From contig NC_090159.1 of assembly GCF_017916325.1 (NCBI RefSeq), forward strand, positions 752,501 through 802,500: 50,000 bases of DNA. Reading direction: 5' to 3'. Source of the DNA: Leishmania martiniquensis. Its lineage: Eukaryota; Euglenozoa; Kinetoplastea; Trypanosomatida; Trypanosomatidae. The stretch's first letter is position 1. Each line of letters begins with the position of its first letter. A program made the translations under genes and the position numbers. Below are positions 28,183-38,732 of the stretch, one piece after another. The notes below the pieces were generated by a model that was not told the origin of the DNA, ran no database searches, and saw only the letters and a program-made list of their open reading frames with translations.

Positions 28183-28455
28183 ACCACTACACGCACACTC
28201 GAAACGTGCGGGTCCATGGCCCCCCCACGAACGCGCACAGTCACATTAGTTTGTGGATTGCATGCGCGCTCGATCGGCTTCGTGTGGGGAGAGGAAAGAG
28301 GCTGGTAGTGCGCAACCCCACTAGCGATGCAGTCATAGGGCTGTGGTCATCTCGACCCCCTCCCTCTCCGCTCGGAAAGCCGTTGCATCGAAGGAAAGCA
28401 CGCAAACCTCTATGACGCAACGAGGCGCGCACACGCACACACATCAAGAACACGT

Positions 28456-28923
28456 CTAAGAGGCCGGCGCTCCACCGTGTGTGGCACGCACAGCGATGGT
28501 AAACTGCTCCCTGTCGTGCCACAGCTGTGCCGCATGGTTGTTCAGAGGTGACTCGTTGTTGGGGTTATTGAGGAGGTTCTGAATGGACAGCAAGATAGAG
28601 CTCACCGAGTACACGGCGGACCATTTCTCCTTGAGGATGTCAAGGCAGATGGCACCGCGCGTGTCCACATTTGGGTGGAAGCACGGCGTCGTGAAGGTCA
28701 CGGTGGGTGCCTCATACGGGTAGTTTGGGGGGAAGACAAGCAGCAGGTTGTATTCGAGCTCCTCGTACGGTGTGTTCGGCACGCCTTTCACGCTGCCGAT
28801 CCAGCGAAAAAGGTTGTCGTCCTCTGGATAGGCGGAGATGCCTTCGGCATCGCTCATCATCACCTCTATGAGTTCCTTTTGTAGCCGCGCCGCTGCCCCG
28901 CTGCTGTTACCGCCGCCTTGCAT
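28456..28923 (-). CDS. Ubiquitin-conjugating enzyme E2, UBE2C/UBC11-like
   Basis: The 155-residue protein is a bare E2 fold. The HPN motif is at 83-85, catalytic Cys93 sits in AICLDILKEKWS, and the flanking LLSIQNLLNNPNNESPLN is typical. The first residues (GAAARLQKELIEVMMSDAEG) and GISAYPEDDNLFRWIG align closely with UBE2C/UbcH10, the initiating E2 of the anaphase-promoting complex that builds chains on cyclin B. The acidic, disordered N-terminal tail of animal UBE2C is reduced to eight residues here. An in-frame ATG at 28995 would add 24 Cys/Arg-rich residues that do not look conserved, so 28923 is preferred. Confidence 0.9.
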   Translation of the reverse strand: MQGGGNSSGAAARLQKELIEVMMSDAEGISAYPEDDNLFRWIGSVKGVPNTPYEELEYNLLLVFPPNYPYEAPTVTFTTPCFHPNVDTRGAICLDILKEKWSAVYSVSSILLSIQNLLNNPNNESPLNNHAAQLWHDREQFTIAVRATHGGAPAS

Positions 28924-30016
28924 GATGTACGAGTGCGTGAGTCCGCGTCGAAGACCACAGGGACCTCTTTCACAAGCGCACAGACGCACACCCACGAGGG
29001 GTGTCGACGGAGAGAGGACTGAGAAGAGCCGCGCGCCGTCAATGGGGAAGGGTAGAAGAGCTATGCAGTCTACAGCCGGTCACACCACAGCAAGGTGCCA
29101 CCGAGAAGACAACACTCAACGACCAAAGACACACACACACACAAACAAACACACACAGACAGACGGCGAGGAGGGGTAGAGGCGACAAAGAGTGAGACGC
29201 AAGGGGTGTCGGCAAGTGATGAGGAGAAGGCAGAGGCACACAGCGACAGCCAAGGAGAGAGAGAGTGCGCGCGCGTGTTTCAAAGAAAGGACAGCGGATG
29301 TCCTCACGTGTGGCTCTCTTTCGAACAGAGAAGAGAGGAGAGGAGAGGAGCAGGACGTATCTAAAAGGCGAAGGGAAACAGACAGAGAGAGAGTGAGTGA
29401 GCGAGTACGTGTATGCCCACACACCTCGACGAGGGACGCTGTGCCACGAGCGCGGGCGCCTCGGCTAAAAAGCGGAGCTTGTTTACCTCCGAAGCTGGGC
29501 AACACGTGGTAGCGACAGGAGTACTCGTGATGGTGAAAAACGGTGTTGAACAGAAGTGCTGAGGGTCGCGGTAGCGGTGAGAGTGGGGGCTCTTTGCGTT
29601 GTTTCGCTGCTTTTTTTGCAGTGGCTCTGTATGGGCGCGGAAGGGAGGGAGAGGAGGTAAGGGGACAGAGGGAAAAAAGGGTGGAGGAAGGCACCACAGC
29701 ATATCCTCGTCAAGGGCAGCGAGACATGAAGCCGAAGGATGATGTGCGCTGTGCGCTTGAGCCCCACGAGCGCGCGCGCTCGGACCACTGCAAGAGAGGA
29801 GAGGGGCACAGCTTCCGTCTTCCCCACCCCACCACCTCTGATGGCTGCCAGTGCCTCGCTTCGTGTGGCAAACACATGCGCCACCAGGTATGCAGACATG
29901 CACACTACACATCAGGGAAAAGAGCAACGCCGCTGCACCTTCGCCGCCGACGGACACCGCGGCACCGCAAGCTGCCTTCTTTACCACCATCGCCGGCGCA
30001 CATCTCTTTGTGCTGC
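28924..30016. other. Intergenic region between E2-variant and UBE2C-like genes
   Basis: No gene supported. CT/AG-biased UTR-like sequence with short CA runs (29129-29157) and GAGAG runs (29333-29400). Confidence 0.6.
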
Positions 30017-31084
30017 TCAGGATTGCAGGAGGTGTGGAAGGACTTCGCGAGTGTACCAGTCGGCATTGTCACCGATGACCGTATCCGTCATGTCTTCGTC
30101 CGCGCGGCCTTCGCTCACCTCCCAGGCGTCGAGAAAGTGCTCCATCACTTCGGTGCCGACGTACTGCTCGAATGGCTTCAGCAGCAGCACCTCCTGCGTA
30201 ACACTGCGCCGCTCCACATCGCGACGAGCGAGGGCGCAGTTGACCGCGCTGGGGTCGTGGGTGGCGCTATCAGCCTCCATAGACGGCTTTCGCCACGCGG
30301 CGGGCCACTGGGCAGGAAGGAAGATGAGATGCATGTGGCGGATCAGCACCATCATGACAGACACACGCATCGGGTCTACGGTGGCATACACCTCCTCGAA
30401 TGGGACGAAGGCACGTTTCACGGGTGCCGAGTGCGCCACTGAGGAAGCGTTCGTGATAGCATCGCCAAACTGCGCGGCACGTGGATAAATTTGGAAGAGA
30501 TGATCAGCGGCGCCGCTCAACTGGCTGAGATGCTGTACACAGCGTTCCTGCACCAGTGGATGGCTCTGTAGCGGCCCGGCAAGCTCGATGATGGGCGGTT
30601 CAAAGGGATACCGGCTGGGAAAGTACACATAAAAGGCGAAGCAGCCACGGTGCCAAGGCGAGGAGGGCGAGCGCACGTGCACAAGACCGCTCCACGCTTG
30701 GTCCGGTGTGAGCATCGGGTCTTCCCAAAAGTCCGACCCCTCACTGCTCGGCGGTGTCAGCGACAGCCCATCCAGAGAGTAAAGAGGCGGCAGCAGCAAG
30801 ACGTCTCGTAGTGCGGCCATTGGCTCCACTGAGTCTGTGGCGCTCGGCTGCCCCTCCTCCTTATCCTCTGCCCCCAGGCCTCGTGCAGAGGCGGTCCCGC
30901 GGGTGCTCAGCAGCAGCATCTCACGCCGGAGGTAGAGGGTCCGGAAGAGATAGTCTCGGGTGGATGTGGAGTCGCCGTGGAGCGAAAAGGATGAGGACGC
31001 CATGATAGCCGCTGTAGTCGATGCGGATGAAGGGCACAACGAGGGTAAGGCCAGGGACAGCTTGGGAGCGAGGGACAGCCGCAT
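30017..31084 (-). CDS. AKTIP/FTS-like ubiquitin E2 variant (catalytically inactive)
   Basis: The product has 355 residues from ATG 31084, or 328 from ATG 31003, which follows a pyrimidine tract ending CTACAG and may be the real start. The middle is a UBC fold: WSGLVHVRSPSSPWHRGCF, then FYVYFPSRYPFEPPIIEL and SHPLVQ. The active-site cysteine and HPN are absent; after HPLV comes a long insert and then VKRAFVPFEEVYATVDP, which resembles the HPLV...VKRAF arrangement of AKTIP/FTS. In animals and fungi FTS pairs with Hook and FHIP to link early endosomes to dynein. The C-terminal acidic tail is unrecognised. It lies directly upstream of the active E2 gene in the transcription unit, which may be chance. 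Inactive-E2 fold is likely; AKTIP orthology is inference. Confidence 0.68.
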   Translation of the reverse strand: MRLSLAPKLSLALPSLCPSSASTTAAIMASSSFSLHGDSTSTRDYLFRTLYLRREMLLLSTRGTASARGLGAEDKEEGQPSATDSVEPMAALRDVLLLPPLYSLDGLSLTPPSSEGSDFWEDPMLTPDQAWSGLVHVRSPSSPWHRGCFAFYVYFPSRYPFEPPIIELAGPLQSHPLVQERCVQHLSQLSGAADHLFQIYPRAAQFGDAITNASSVAHSAPVKRAFVPFEEVYATVDPMRVSVMMVLIRHMHLIFLPAQWPAAWRKPSMEADSATHDPSAVNCALARRDVERRSVTQEVLLLKPFEQYVGTEVMEHFLDAWEVSEGRADEDMTDTVIGDNADWYTREVLPHLLQS

Positions 31085-34000
31085 GCGTCTAGAAATGGTC
31101 CAGCGAGAGCTTCAGCGCGTGCGTTTGTCTTCGCGCAGGAGCTGCACCGACACAGGCACGCAGACGCGGACAATCGTAGCTGAGGTGGCCGTGAGCTGTT
31201 TCCTCCCTGCGTCATCACCGGTGTACGCGATGGACGCCTCTCGCGCTTTCTCGGGTGTGCACACTTGTCGGCTGGAGCGCGGAGGATACGTGAGCCGAAG
31301 CGGAAAGCACACAAGAAAAGGCGACAGCTGACTTGAGAGGGGGGAAGGATGGCGATGAGGAGAGGGAAGGGGAGGGGGGTATGGCCGTGGGACGACGAGT
31401 ATAGCAAAGATGTCAGAGCGAGGCACGTGTGCGCGTAGCTTAGCATTGCTTATCGTTGCGAGCCATAGCGTACAGAGATCTTCGTTGCGAAGGGGCTCAG
31501 CTCTCAGTACGTGGTATCTGAGGGGTTCGGCGCCCCGATTCTCGCGGGAAGGATGTCAAGCAGCTCCCCATAACCCTGCCGATGCTGAACCACTGCTGGC
31601 CGTCAAAGGGTCTAGCGCCCACGACATCGATAGGTCAGCGCAACGAATCGCTGCTAATGCCACCTGTGAGGTCCTGGGTGGAGTTGTCTCGCAGCAGCCT
31701 GTGACAGCGAGCATAGCTATGCGGCTTACGCGGCAGATAAAGTGCTTCTGTGACTTGAACGCATGCCACGCAGCCCTCACCCGGCCTGTTCCCATGGGGA
31801 GCCTGAGCCACCTCAGCAGATGCACCACGTGACTTCCTCCCGAGCGGGGGTCGGCAGGATTCGATGCCGAGGCTGCGCTCCAACGACTAAGTAGGCGTTG
31901 CCGCAGCACGTGTCTCTACGGCTGCTTGGCACTGCACAAAGGGGCCTGTGACAGTGGAGTTGGAGCTGTGTGTTGGATGACAGTAAGAATGAACAAGCTG
32001 AAGAACACAGTGGTCACAGGCGCTCGCACACAGACACGTAAGCGCTTCGCCGGAAGACGCATAGCTGAAGAGAACGTGATAGTGCGGGCAAGCTGCCCCA
32101 ACAGCGGTACCGCTGTGCCATCACACTCTTTCCCTCACCGTTACTTCGAGCGCGGCTGTAGACAATTACTTCCTTCTTTCCCTGCGGGAGGAAAGGATGG
32201 GTCGTTTCTGCCTACATGAAGCGAGGTGGCGCTTCACAAAATTGCCTCTCTCCCCATCTCTGCTCCCTCGAACTATGCAGCACGCCAATGGAGTGGAAAC
32301 ATACTTTAGACACACACACAGAGAGAGAGAAGGGAAGCTTGTCAGCATCATTCCGATACGGACTTGAAAGCACGCCGAGACGGGCGCGTAGACGCGAGGG
32401 GTTGCGGGGGGGGGAGAGCTCTGATAACTATTCGGACACGGGCAGAGATATGAAGAGGCGAGCGTGCAGGGCATCGACGCGGTCAATGAGATGAAGTGAA
32501 TGTACAAAGCGAAGCGAGTTCATAAAGAAAAACAGTAGATAAGAAAACAAATACGTCGACACACCGTCGCACATGAGGTTCTCCTCTCTCTTCGGGCGCC
32601 TCCTCCGCCCCCTTCTTTGTGCAAGTGCGCCACGAAGCCAGAGGTGCACTATTTCAGCGCGTAAAAGGGCGGTGGGTGGAGGGACATGTTTGAACGTCAA
32701 GAGAGGAAGAGAGCACGTCAGAGAGGTATACACACAGGGGGAAAGCATGCCCGCACCCGTACCGAACAGCAGTGCAACAGCCGGATCGGGGGTGGGGCGG
32801 GGAAGAGGGCCACATAAGCACATACATGACGGAATAGACAAAGGGGCCACGCGGCCCCGAAAGGTGCACAGGGGCCGCCTCGCAGGCCCGTGGTGGAGAG
32901 AGAGGAAGAAGGAAGCGACCGTTTGCGCGCACACCCGCAATGGCGCACGAAGCGGAGGTGATGACTGACGATGAAGAGGGGGAAAGCGGTGGAGGCAGAG
33001 AGAGAGAGGAGGAGCGTAATCACGCAGGGATGGAGAAGGGGTACGCAGGCGAGGGCGGCATGGGATGGAGGACGTAACAGGGAGAAGGGAGTGTCAAGCA
33101 TCACCAAATTGGAAGCAATTTCGGAAAGGCATCGAGAGAGGAACGAAACAGATCAGATGGACGCGACGGCGAGCCAAAATGTACATCCTGTGCGAGCTGT
33201 TGCGGCGATGGCGTCAGGAAAAAGTAATGGAAAAGAAAATGAGGTGTGTATGTGTGTGTGCGTAGGGAGGGCCACAAGCGTGAATGAGGAGGCTAACGCG
33301 CATACGCAGCCGCCGACACGCAAAGCAGGAGAGAATGGAGGGGCCGTCAGCACCGCCAGCGGCGAGCGAACGGGCCTCAAGTGCATCGTCTCGGGCATAT
33401 ATGCACTCCTGAGTCTTTGGCGTCAGAGAAGAGGAATCGGCCCTGCACTCTGCCCTACGCACAAGCACAAGAAAGAGACTCTAAAAACCTGCGGTGCCAC
33501 ATCAGCCACGACCTTTCTTCCGCTTTATTCGCCGATCAGCCGTGCACGCTGTCTTCCATTCTTCACCGCTGACTGACGTATCACGCCACACTGTCAACGG
33601 TGGCGGTCGCGTAGGCCTACCTTATTGGAAACAACAACGTTACCCTTCCGTCAGGGCTGCAGTGCTGCCTTGCTCCCCTTAATGGCGAGGGGAAGAGGTA
33701 CAAAAAGGTGCGCGAGGATGGACGTATCCGTGGGTGCATGGATACGATTCCCCCCCAGCATGACAGAAAAGAGAGGAGGGACAGCTGTGAGACCATCTAC
33801 GCAACACATCCTCGCACAGCCTGTTCACTGGAGGGAGCGCTCTGAGAGAGAAAGATGCGCCAGGGAAGGGGCGCGGGCGCGCGGTGGCGGCTCCGCGGGC
33901 CCTCTCCGTTGATTGGCTGGCGATGCATTCTTTGTCGGCTCTCCCACTCCACTCGTCTGCTCTTCACGCTATTTAAAATGCAACAAAAAGAGCTAAGCAA

Positions 34001-35208
34001 AGCGCAGAGGGAACGACAGCGGAAACGAAAAGCAAAGGAATGGCGCGGCAGCGTATGAGGAGAAAGGGAAGAGAGGAGACGACTCGTACGGTGTGCGTCC
34101 GCATGCCATCCCTGCAGCCCCCCTCCCTCACCCCACCACGGAGGAGACGCATCCACCTTTGAGCGCACAAGAATGCAGCGAGTTAGAGATAGCGAGAGAG
34201 GGTGCGTGCACGTGGAAAAAGAGAGCTGATGTGAAGCAGCGCCACCCCGATAGAAACGTCCACAACGACACCATAAAGCAAAGGGAAAAACAGAGGTCGC
34301 ATCCCCTTTTACTTGCAGAGAAGCCTTCCCCTCTCCTCCCCTCCCCCACACACCCACGCAGACAGACAGACAGACAGGTGGGCCGCTAGCAACGGCGATG
34401 CACCGGAGGAGCAGAGGCAAACGGTTAAGAAACCGATTCGCCGTAAGGGGTGAGCAACACCCAAAGTGAAAAGGCGAAATATTTCTCCCGTTCGCTGCAG
34501 TGATCCACGCATAAGAGCGAACGACCCGTATGACGGTGCGGCGAGCCCAGCACACGTGGGGCAGACAAGAGACATGGGAGAACCCATTGCGAGGCAAGAG
34601 GCGAGCGAGCAGCCCATAGAGGGAATAGCGCACGGTGGGGAAGTGAAGATTTAGATTTCAAAGCCTCTGCATTCTGATGCAGCCTTTGGCAGACCCACCG
34701 CCTTGATGGACCCCTCTTTCCCCCTCTCCCTGCCGAGCACATCCATGCCGCCGCATCACTCACTCCACGCTCGCAGCTAAGGAGAGAGAGAGATGCACAC
34801 TATAGACGCCGAAAGAGGGAAGAGAAGGACGCCAAAAAGTGCCCACACCTTTGCCTTTAGACATGAGCCCCGCCAAAGGAGGCATCGTTGCATGGCGCGT
34901 GCACCGAGTGAAGAGAGCGCACAGAAGGGAGAAGCGCCCGGGTGCCGAGTGTGTGGATGGGAGGAGAGGGAAAGGAAAGAAAGGGCGCAAGAGAGGATGC
35001 TGGCCGGATATCATACCAAACGTGCGCGCAGAAGCCCAAGCCAACCCCGCCACCGCACAACACACCAACGCTTCTGCATCTCCACACCTCTCTCTCTGCG
35101 GAAAAGCCGGCACATGGGCAATGTATGTACCCTGACTACTACCATTGGCAAATCATTTCACAAGTGTCTCCCCTTTTGCCGCTGTAGCAGCTCCTCCGCC
35201 GGCTCCGG
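31085..35208. other. 4.1-kb gene-free region
   Basis: The longest stretch without a supported gene. It must contain the 3' UTR of the small myristoylated-protein gene and the 5' flank of the E2-variant gene. Its left part (31440-31930) is complex in sequence and may be an old retroposon. The remainder is CA/GT-rich, with purine blocks (32960-33020), a 6-bp hairpin CTGCAT/ATGCAG at 34668-34683, and open frames rich in Ser, Cys, Leu and Pro that resemble no family. Confidence 0.6.
31440..31930 (-). mobile_element. Candidate degenerate retroposon (SIDER-like)
   Basis: About 490 bases of balanced, non-repetitive sequence stand out from the simple sequence around them. On the minus strand it contains CACGTGGTGC and GGTGGCTCAGG pieces that loosely recall the 5' signature of the trypanosomatid ingi/L1Tc/SIDER retroposons. 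Length is near that of SIDER2. I cannot confirm it without an alignment; no poly-A tail or target-site duplication was identified. Confidence 0.25.
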
Positions 35209-35652
35209 TCAGGAGCGCGACTTCAAGATATCGAGTGCGCCTTTGCGCTTCGAGCCCTTTGACTTCGAGGAGCTACAAAGATCCGGGTTGCTCAAGCAGC
35301 GGAGCTCGTGCTTCGCCGTCTGCATAGCATTGAGGGCGCGCATGCTGTCCTCGTGCTGCTTCAAGGCGTCCATGTTGGGTTCCACGACGTAGTTTGTTGT
35401 AGCAATCCAGTCGTTGATCGCGTCCTTCTTTTTTGCCTTGCTTTGAACACTGCCTGTGCTGCTTCGCGTTAGGCCTTCGATCATTTCCTCTGTGAGGCAC
35501 TGCTCGGAGTCGAGCCTGCGCAGCTTCTCATGCGCTGCAGCGTCCATCTGTGTATCGTTTTTAGTCATGATAGGCGATGCCACCTCGTTAGCCTTGTTCA
35601 TAGGCGCGACCGCCTTCGTCGGCGACCTGCTACGGCTGATCGAGTGGCCCAT
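35209..35652 (-). CDS. Small conserved-looking protein with N-myristoylation motif
   Basis: The 147-residue protein begins MGHSISRSRS, a good match to the N-myristoylation consensus (Gly2, Ser at position 6, basic residues close by). The middle is charged and helical (AAHEKLRRLDSEQCLTEEMI; ALKQHEDSMRALNAMQTAKH). The tail is Ser/Lys-rich (SSSKSKGSKRKGALDILKS) and could bind acidic membranes or be phosphorylated. No domain is recognised. The upstream in-frame extension to 35802 is Ser/Pro-rich and is set aside because the motif at 35652 only works as a true N terminus. Coding status rests on base composition and the motif; its function is unknown. Confidence 0.65.
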   Translation of the reverse strand: MGHSISRSRSPTKAVAPMNKANEVASPIMTKNDTQMDAAAHEKLRRLDSEQCLTEEMIEGLTRSSTGSVQSKAKKKDAINDWIATTNYVVEPNMDALKQHEDSMRALNAMQTAKHELRCLSNPDLCSSSKSKGSKRKGALDILKSRS

Positions 35653-36372
35653 TGTGCCAGTCAGAGTGGAGTCGATGCGAGGAGAAGCAGCGCGCTGCAC
35701 CGGAGAGGAGAGCAGACGCGTATTGTGATCCGAAGAAGGCGAAAGAGACGAGTGCAATGGACACGAGTTGCCTGCTGGAAGCCGCTCTCCTTCTTCCCAC
35801 AAGACGGAGCGGCGCTAGGCGATGGCAATGGCTGGAGATGAGCAACAATATTTTATCTGCGCGTGTGCGTGTGTATCTGACTAAGAGGGGTGGGGCAGGA
35901 TGGAGAAAGACTCGACAGCGCGAAGTACAGAGGGGAGAGGGAAGCAAAAGAGGGTGGAGAGAGAGAATGAGAAACGGAAAAGAAGGGAGCTCTTCGACAC
36001 ACAGGAAGAGGCTAACGCACACGCACACGCACGCAGAGTGGGAGGCGCGGTTGAGGCTCCGCTGCTTGCTGAGTACCTCTAGTGTTGGCGAAGGACAACA
36101 ACCGTTGTGTCCTTTACTGCCTCCTTCACGTGCAGGCAATTCCCGCAGCGCACGCGCGCAGCTGTTGCGCTCCCATCCTCGTCTCTCGACTCCTTCATCG
36201 AACTGGGTCTCGGAGGACCTTGAAGGCGAAAGCATAGATCAACTCATGGGGGATGGGTGAGAAAGAGAGGAAGGACGAGAGGGAAGGAGACTGTCCGTAC
36301 GCTACGCTGCATCTTACTGTTACGATATCGAGTTGCATCAGTCTTGTACCTCACACCTTTTCAAGCGCCTTT
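35653..36372. other. Intergenic region between GDPD and small-protein genes
   Basis: No gene supported; purine-rich and CACACGCAC sequence consistent with UTRs. Confidence 0.6.
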
Positions 36373-37377
36373 TCACTTACCAATCCGCAGGCGCTTGTAA
36401 GCCTCTTCCTGCTGTCTTTCCAACTCGCGCTGCCTATCACCGAATATGTCGTAGTTCGGAGGCGGCTTGGGCGTTTGGAAGCTTTCGTATTGATTGTCGC
36501 ACGCGACGCATACACCGGGCTGCCGCATCGCTGGTGTGCACTGTTCGCCATGTTCGAATCCCCAGAGGTACATGCAAATATTCCGCGAAGTCCACCGTCT
36601 TCGGCTCGCCTCGGTAAAGCGATCATAACGCGGGCCCACCATGGAGCACCCCGTCACCCACGGCATCACCCTCTCCTGCAGAAACGGCAGTGCGCGATCC
36701 CACAACGCAGGGCACAGTCTCAGTACCCACGGCACCGTGTCGACGTGCATCGCGCTCCACGTGTGCACCACATTCGCAGCATACAGCTGGCACACTGCAA
36801 CTCTCTTGTCCGCCTTTCTGGCATGGTAGAGGACGCCGCTGTGAAAAGAAATAAGGGTGGTTTGGTCATACATGTAGTCTGGGTAGCGGCGGTAGAGATC
36901 GAGGACCTTGTCCGTGCACAAGTACGCGCGCTTCAGCTCCTTCACCTCGATTAGCATGCGCATGTTGTTATCACGGCAAAACAAAATGGCCTCCTCCAGC
37001 GTAGGAATGCGAATGCGCCCCGTGGGGTCAGCCGTGAAGCTGCAGTTACGCAGCTCTAGCAGCGTCAGTTCATCGATGCGGCACGTCGGCGGGATGTCGC
37101 GGAGGTTGCCGTTGGCGAAGGCGTCGTGGAAGATGACGACCTCGTTGTCTTTGGTAAGTCGAGCATCGCACTCGACACCGCCACACCCGCCTGCGGCGGC
37201 GTACCGAAACGCCTCCAGCGTATTCTCCGGTATCCCCTCCACACCACGGCAGCCACGGTGCCCAAACACCACGCTACTCCACAGGAGCCTTGACGGGCCT
37301 ACAGGCAGCTGAATGTGTCGCAAGTACGACCACCCCAACGCAGCCCCGACGCTGCCGAGCAAAAGTGTGAGCTTCAT
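36373..37377 (-). CDS. Glycerophosphodiester phosphodiesterase family protein, membrane-anchored
   Basis: The 334-residue protein carries a full GDPD domain: His40-Arg41 in the HRG motif, Glu51-Asn52 in PENT, Glu69 and Asp71 in VECDARLTKD, His84 in VIFHD, and a later IEVK segment. These residues bind the divalent metal and act in hydrolysis of glycerophosphodiesters or lysophospholipids. Residues 3-20 (LTLLLGSVGAALGWSYLR) form a hydrophobic N-terminal segment that is probably a membrane anchor, as in GDE1/GDE4/GDE7-type lysophospholipase D enzymes. The C-terminal tail is charged (DRQRELERQQEEAYKRLR). The start at 37377 puts the anchor at the N terminus; an upstream in-frame ATG at 37515 adds an unconvincing extension. 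Confidence 0.88.
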   Translation of the reverse strand: MKLTLLLGSVGAALGWSYLRHIQLPVGPSRLLWSSVVFGHRGCRGVEGIPENTLEAFRYAAAGGCGGVECDARLTKDNEVVIFHDAFANGNLRDIPPTCRIDELTLLELRNCSFTADPTGRIRIPTLEEAILFCRDNNMRMLIEVKELKRAYLCTDKVLDLYRRYPDYMYDQTTLISFHSGVLYHARKADKRVAVCQLYAANVVHTWSAMHVDTVPWVLRLCPALWDRALPFLQERVMPWVTGCSMVGPRYDRFTEASRRRWTSRNICMYLWGFEHGEQCTPAMRQPGVCVACDNQYESFQTPKPPPNYDIFGDRQRELERQQEEAYKRLRIGK

Positions 37378-38732
37378 CGACCAGCGCGACAGAGGAGGGA
37401 CAGGGAGTGTGAGAGCAAAGAAATGTATGCGCGATAGATTACTTGCCTGCTGAGGAGCAAGCACTCGCGCCCACTCGAGTGTGCCCGTCGAAGGCAGGCA
37501 AGAGACCACAGTCACTGTGGCCCTGCGACGCTCCTACTTTACGCCACCCGTTGTTCACCGGCGACGGGCAGGAGGTAAGGAAAGGGGAGATGAGGAGCCG
37601 GCGGTATCCGGGCAGCCAATGAGAGACACAGAGAAGCCGAGGAGAAAATGGAAACAGAAGCTGACGGGGGGACGACCCGCACAGAAAGAGTGAAAGGGGG
37701 CCCTGGGAGCGTATGCGAGGGTGGGAGAGAAGAGGCTGGAGCTTCTGTGACGTCGAGCTCTGTTATCACTGGGCGCGGACGAGTTGGAGAAAGCGAGGTA
37801 CAGTGGAAGGCATTCCCACAGCGCCAGGCACATGCATTCGCGCACATCACACTGTCGGCCTCTGTGTCGCGTGGAGGGAAAGTAAAACGAAGAGCCGCCC
37901 ACGTGCCTCGATGCATCCCTCCACGCCCCAGATAAGTTCCTGCTGCCCCTCTGTCTCCGCTCTCTTCTGCTGTCCAAAGGCTGACGAGCCATCTGAAGAA
38001 GGAAAAGCGGCCTCACCAGCACATGCAGGCGCGCATTACTCTGCTGAAAGTGTTTGCTGTATCCGTTTCTTCGTCTGTCCCACTGGGGCGTCTCGTCCCC
38101 CTCTCTTCGCCGATGCTGGCTCAAAGAATAGGGGGAGGGGGAAGCGGTGCGATACGTCATGACATCTGTACGCGGCCTGCGGATAGCAAGGTGGGAGAAG
38201 GGGGCTTGTGCGCTCGAGGCGTCGCATCAGCGCAACAGAGACTCCGCGGGGGGGAGAAAGGCGCAACGCACGCGCCACTTCCTGCGAGCAAAGACTGAAG
38301 GAGAAGAGGCGGAAGGTGAAGCACACACGCACACATACGGAGAGACAGAGAGAGAGCGAGATGCCAACCAAAGACAGCACACAGCTGAGCAGCAGAGGGA
38401 GCGTCACAAAAAAGGCCACACACTAACGGCGCTCCCTTCCCCATGCACCTTTCCTCTTCATGGCCAAAGAGTGGTGCATGCGCGTATTGAACCTGCGTAA
38501 GGGCGGCGGGCGGGAGAGACGGAGCGCAGAGGGACGAGGTGGGAAAGCGGGAAGACAGGAGAATGCAGGAAGGCAATGGGAAAGCGCGAAACGTGCTGAA
38601 CCAACGACAGTTCAAACAAACAACAAAAAGAGAGGGAACGTTGACCAGTGCACGCGCACCCCAACGAGTGCAGCAACGCCGCTGAAGGGCCAAAGACGGA
38701 CGGCGGCGCGCTGCCCCCTTAAAGCCGTCTGC
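37378..38732. other. Intergenic region between Vps50-like and GDPD genes
   Basis: No gene supported. CT/GA-biased UTR-like sequence with CACACGCACACA near 38322-38334. Confidence 0.6.

Larger units (their letters stand above)
26916..28455. other. Intergenic region between UBE2C-like and DUF810-like genes
   Basis: No gene supported. Purine-rich sequence next to the DUF810-like gene (27200-27420), GT-rich sequence around 27715-27770, and a more complex block at 27980-28420 that carries the 9-bp hairpin at 28161-28182. Confidence 0.6.

Noticed and set aside
31851..31870. T-arm-like motif (TCGGCA, GGATTCGA loop, TGCCGA) suggesting a tRNA
   Set aside because: The loop has eight bases, and no matching acceptor, D or anticodon arms could be placed on either strand.
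33797..34633. 278-residue minus-strand open frame in the 4.1-kb gap
   Set aside because: Cys/Ser/Leu/Pro-rich with no domain, and the DNA is CA/GT-rich UTR-like sequence without coding character.
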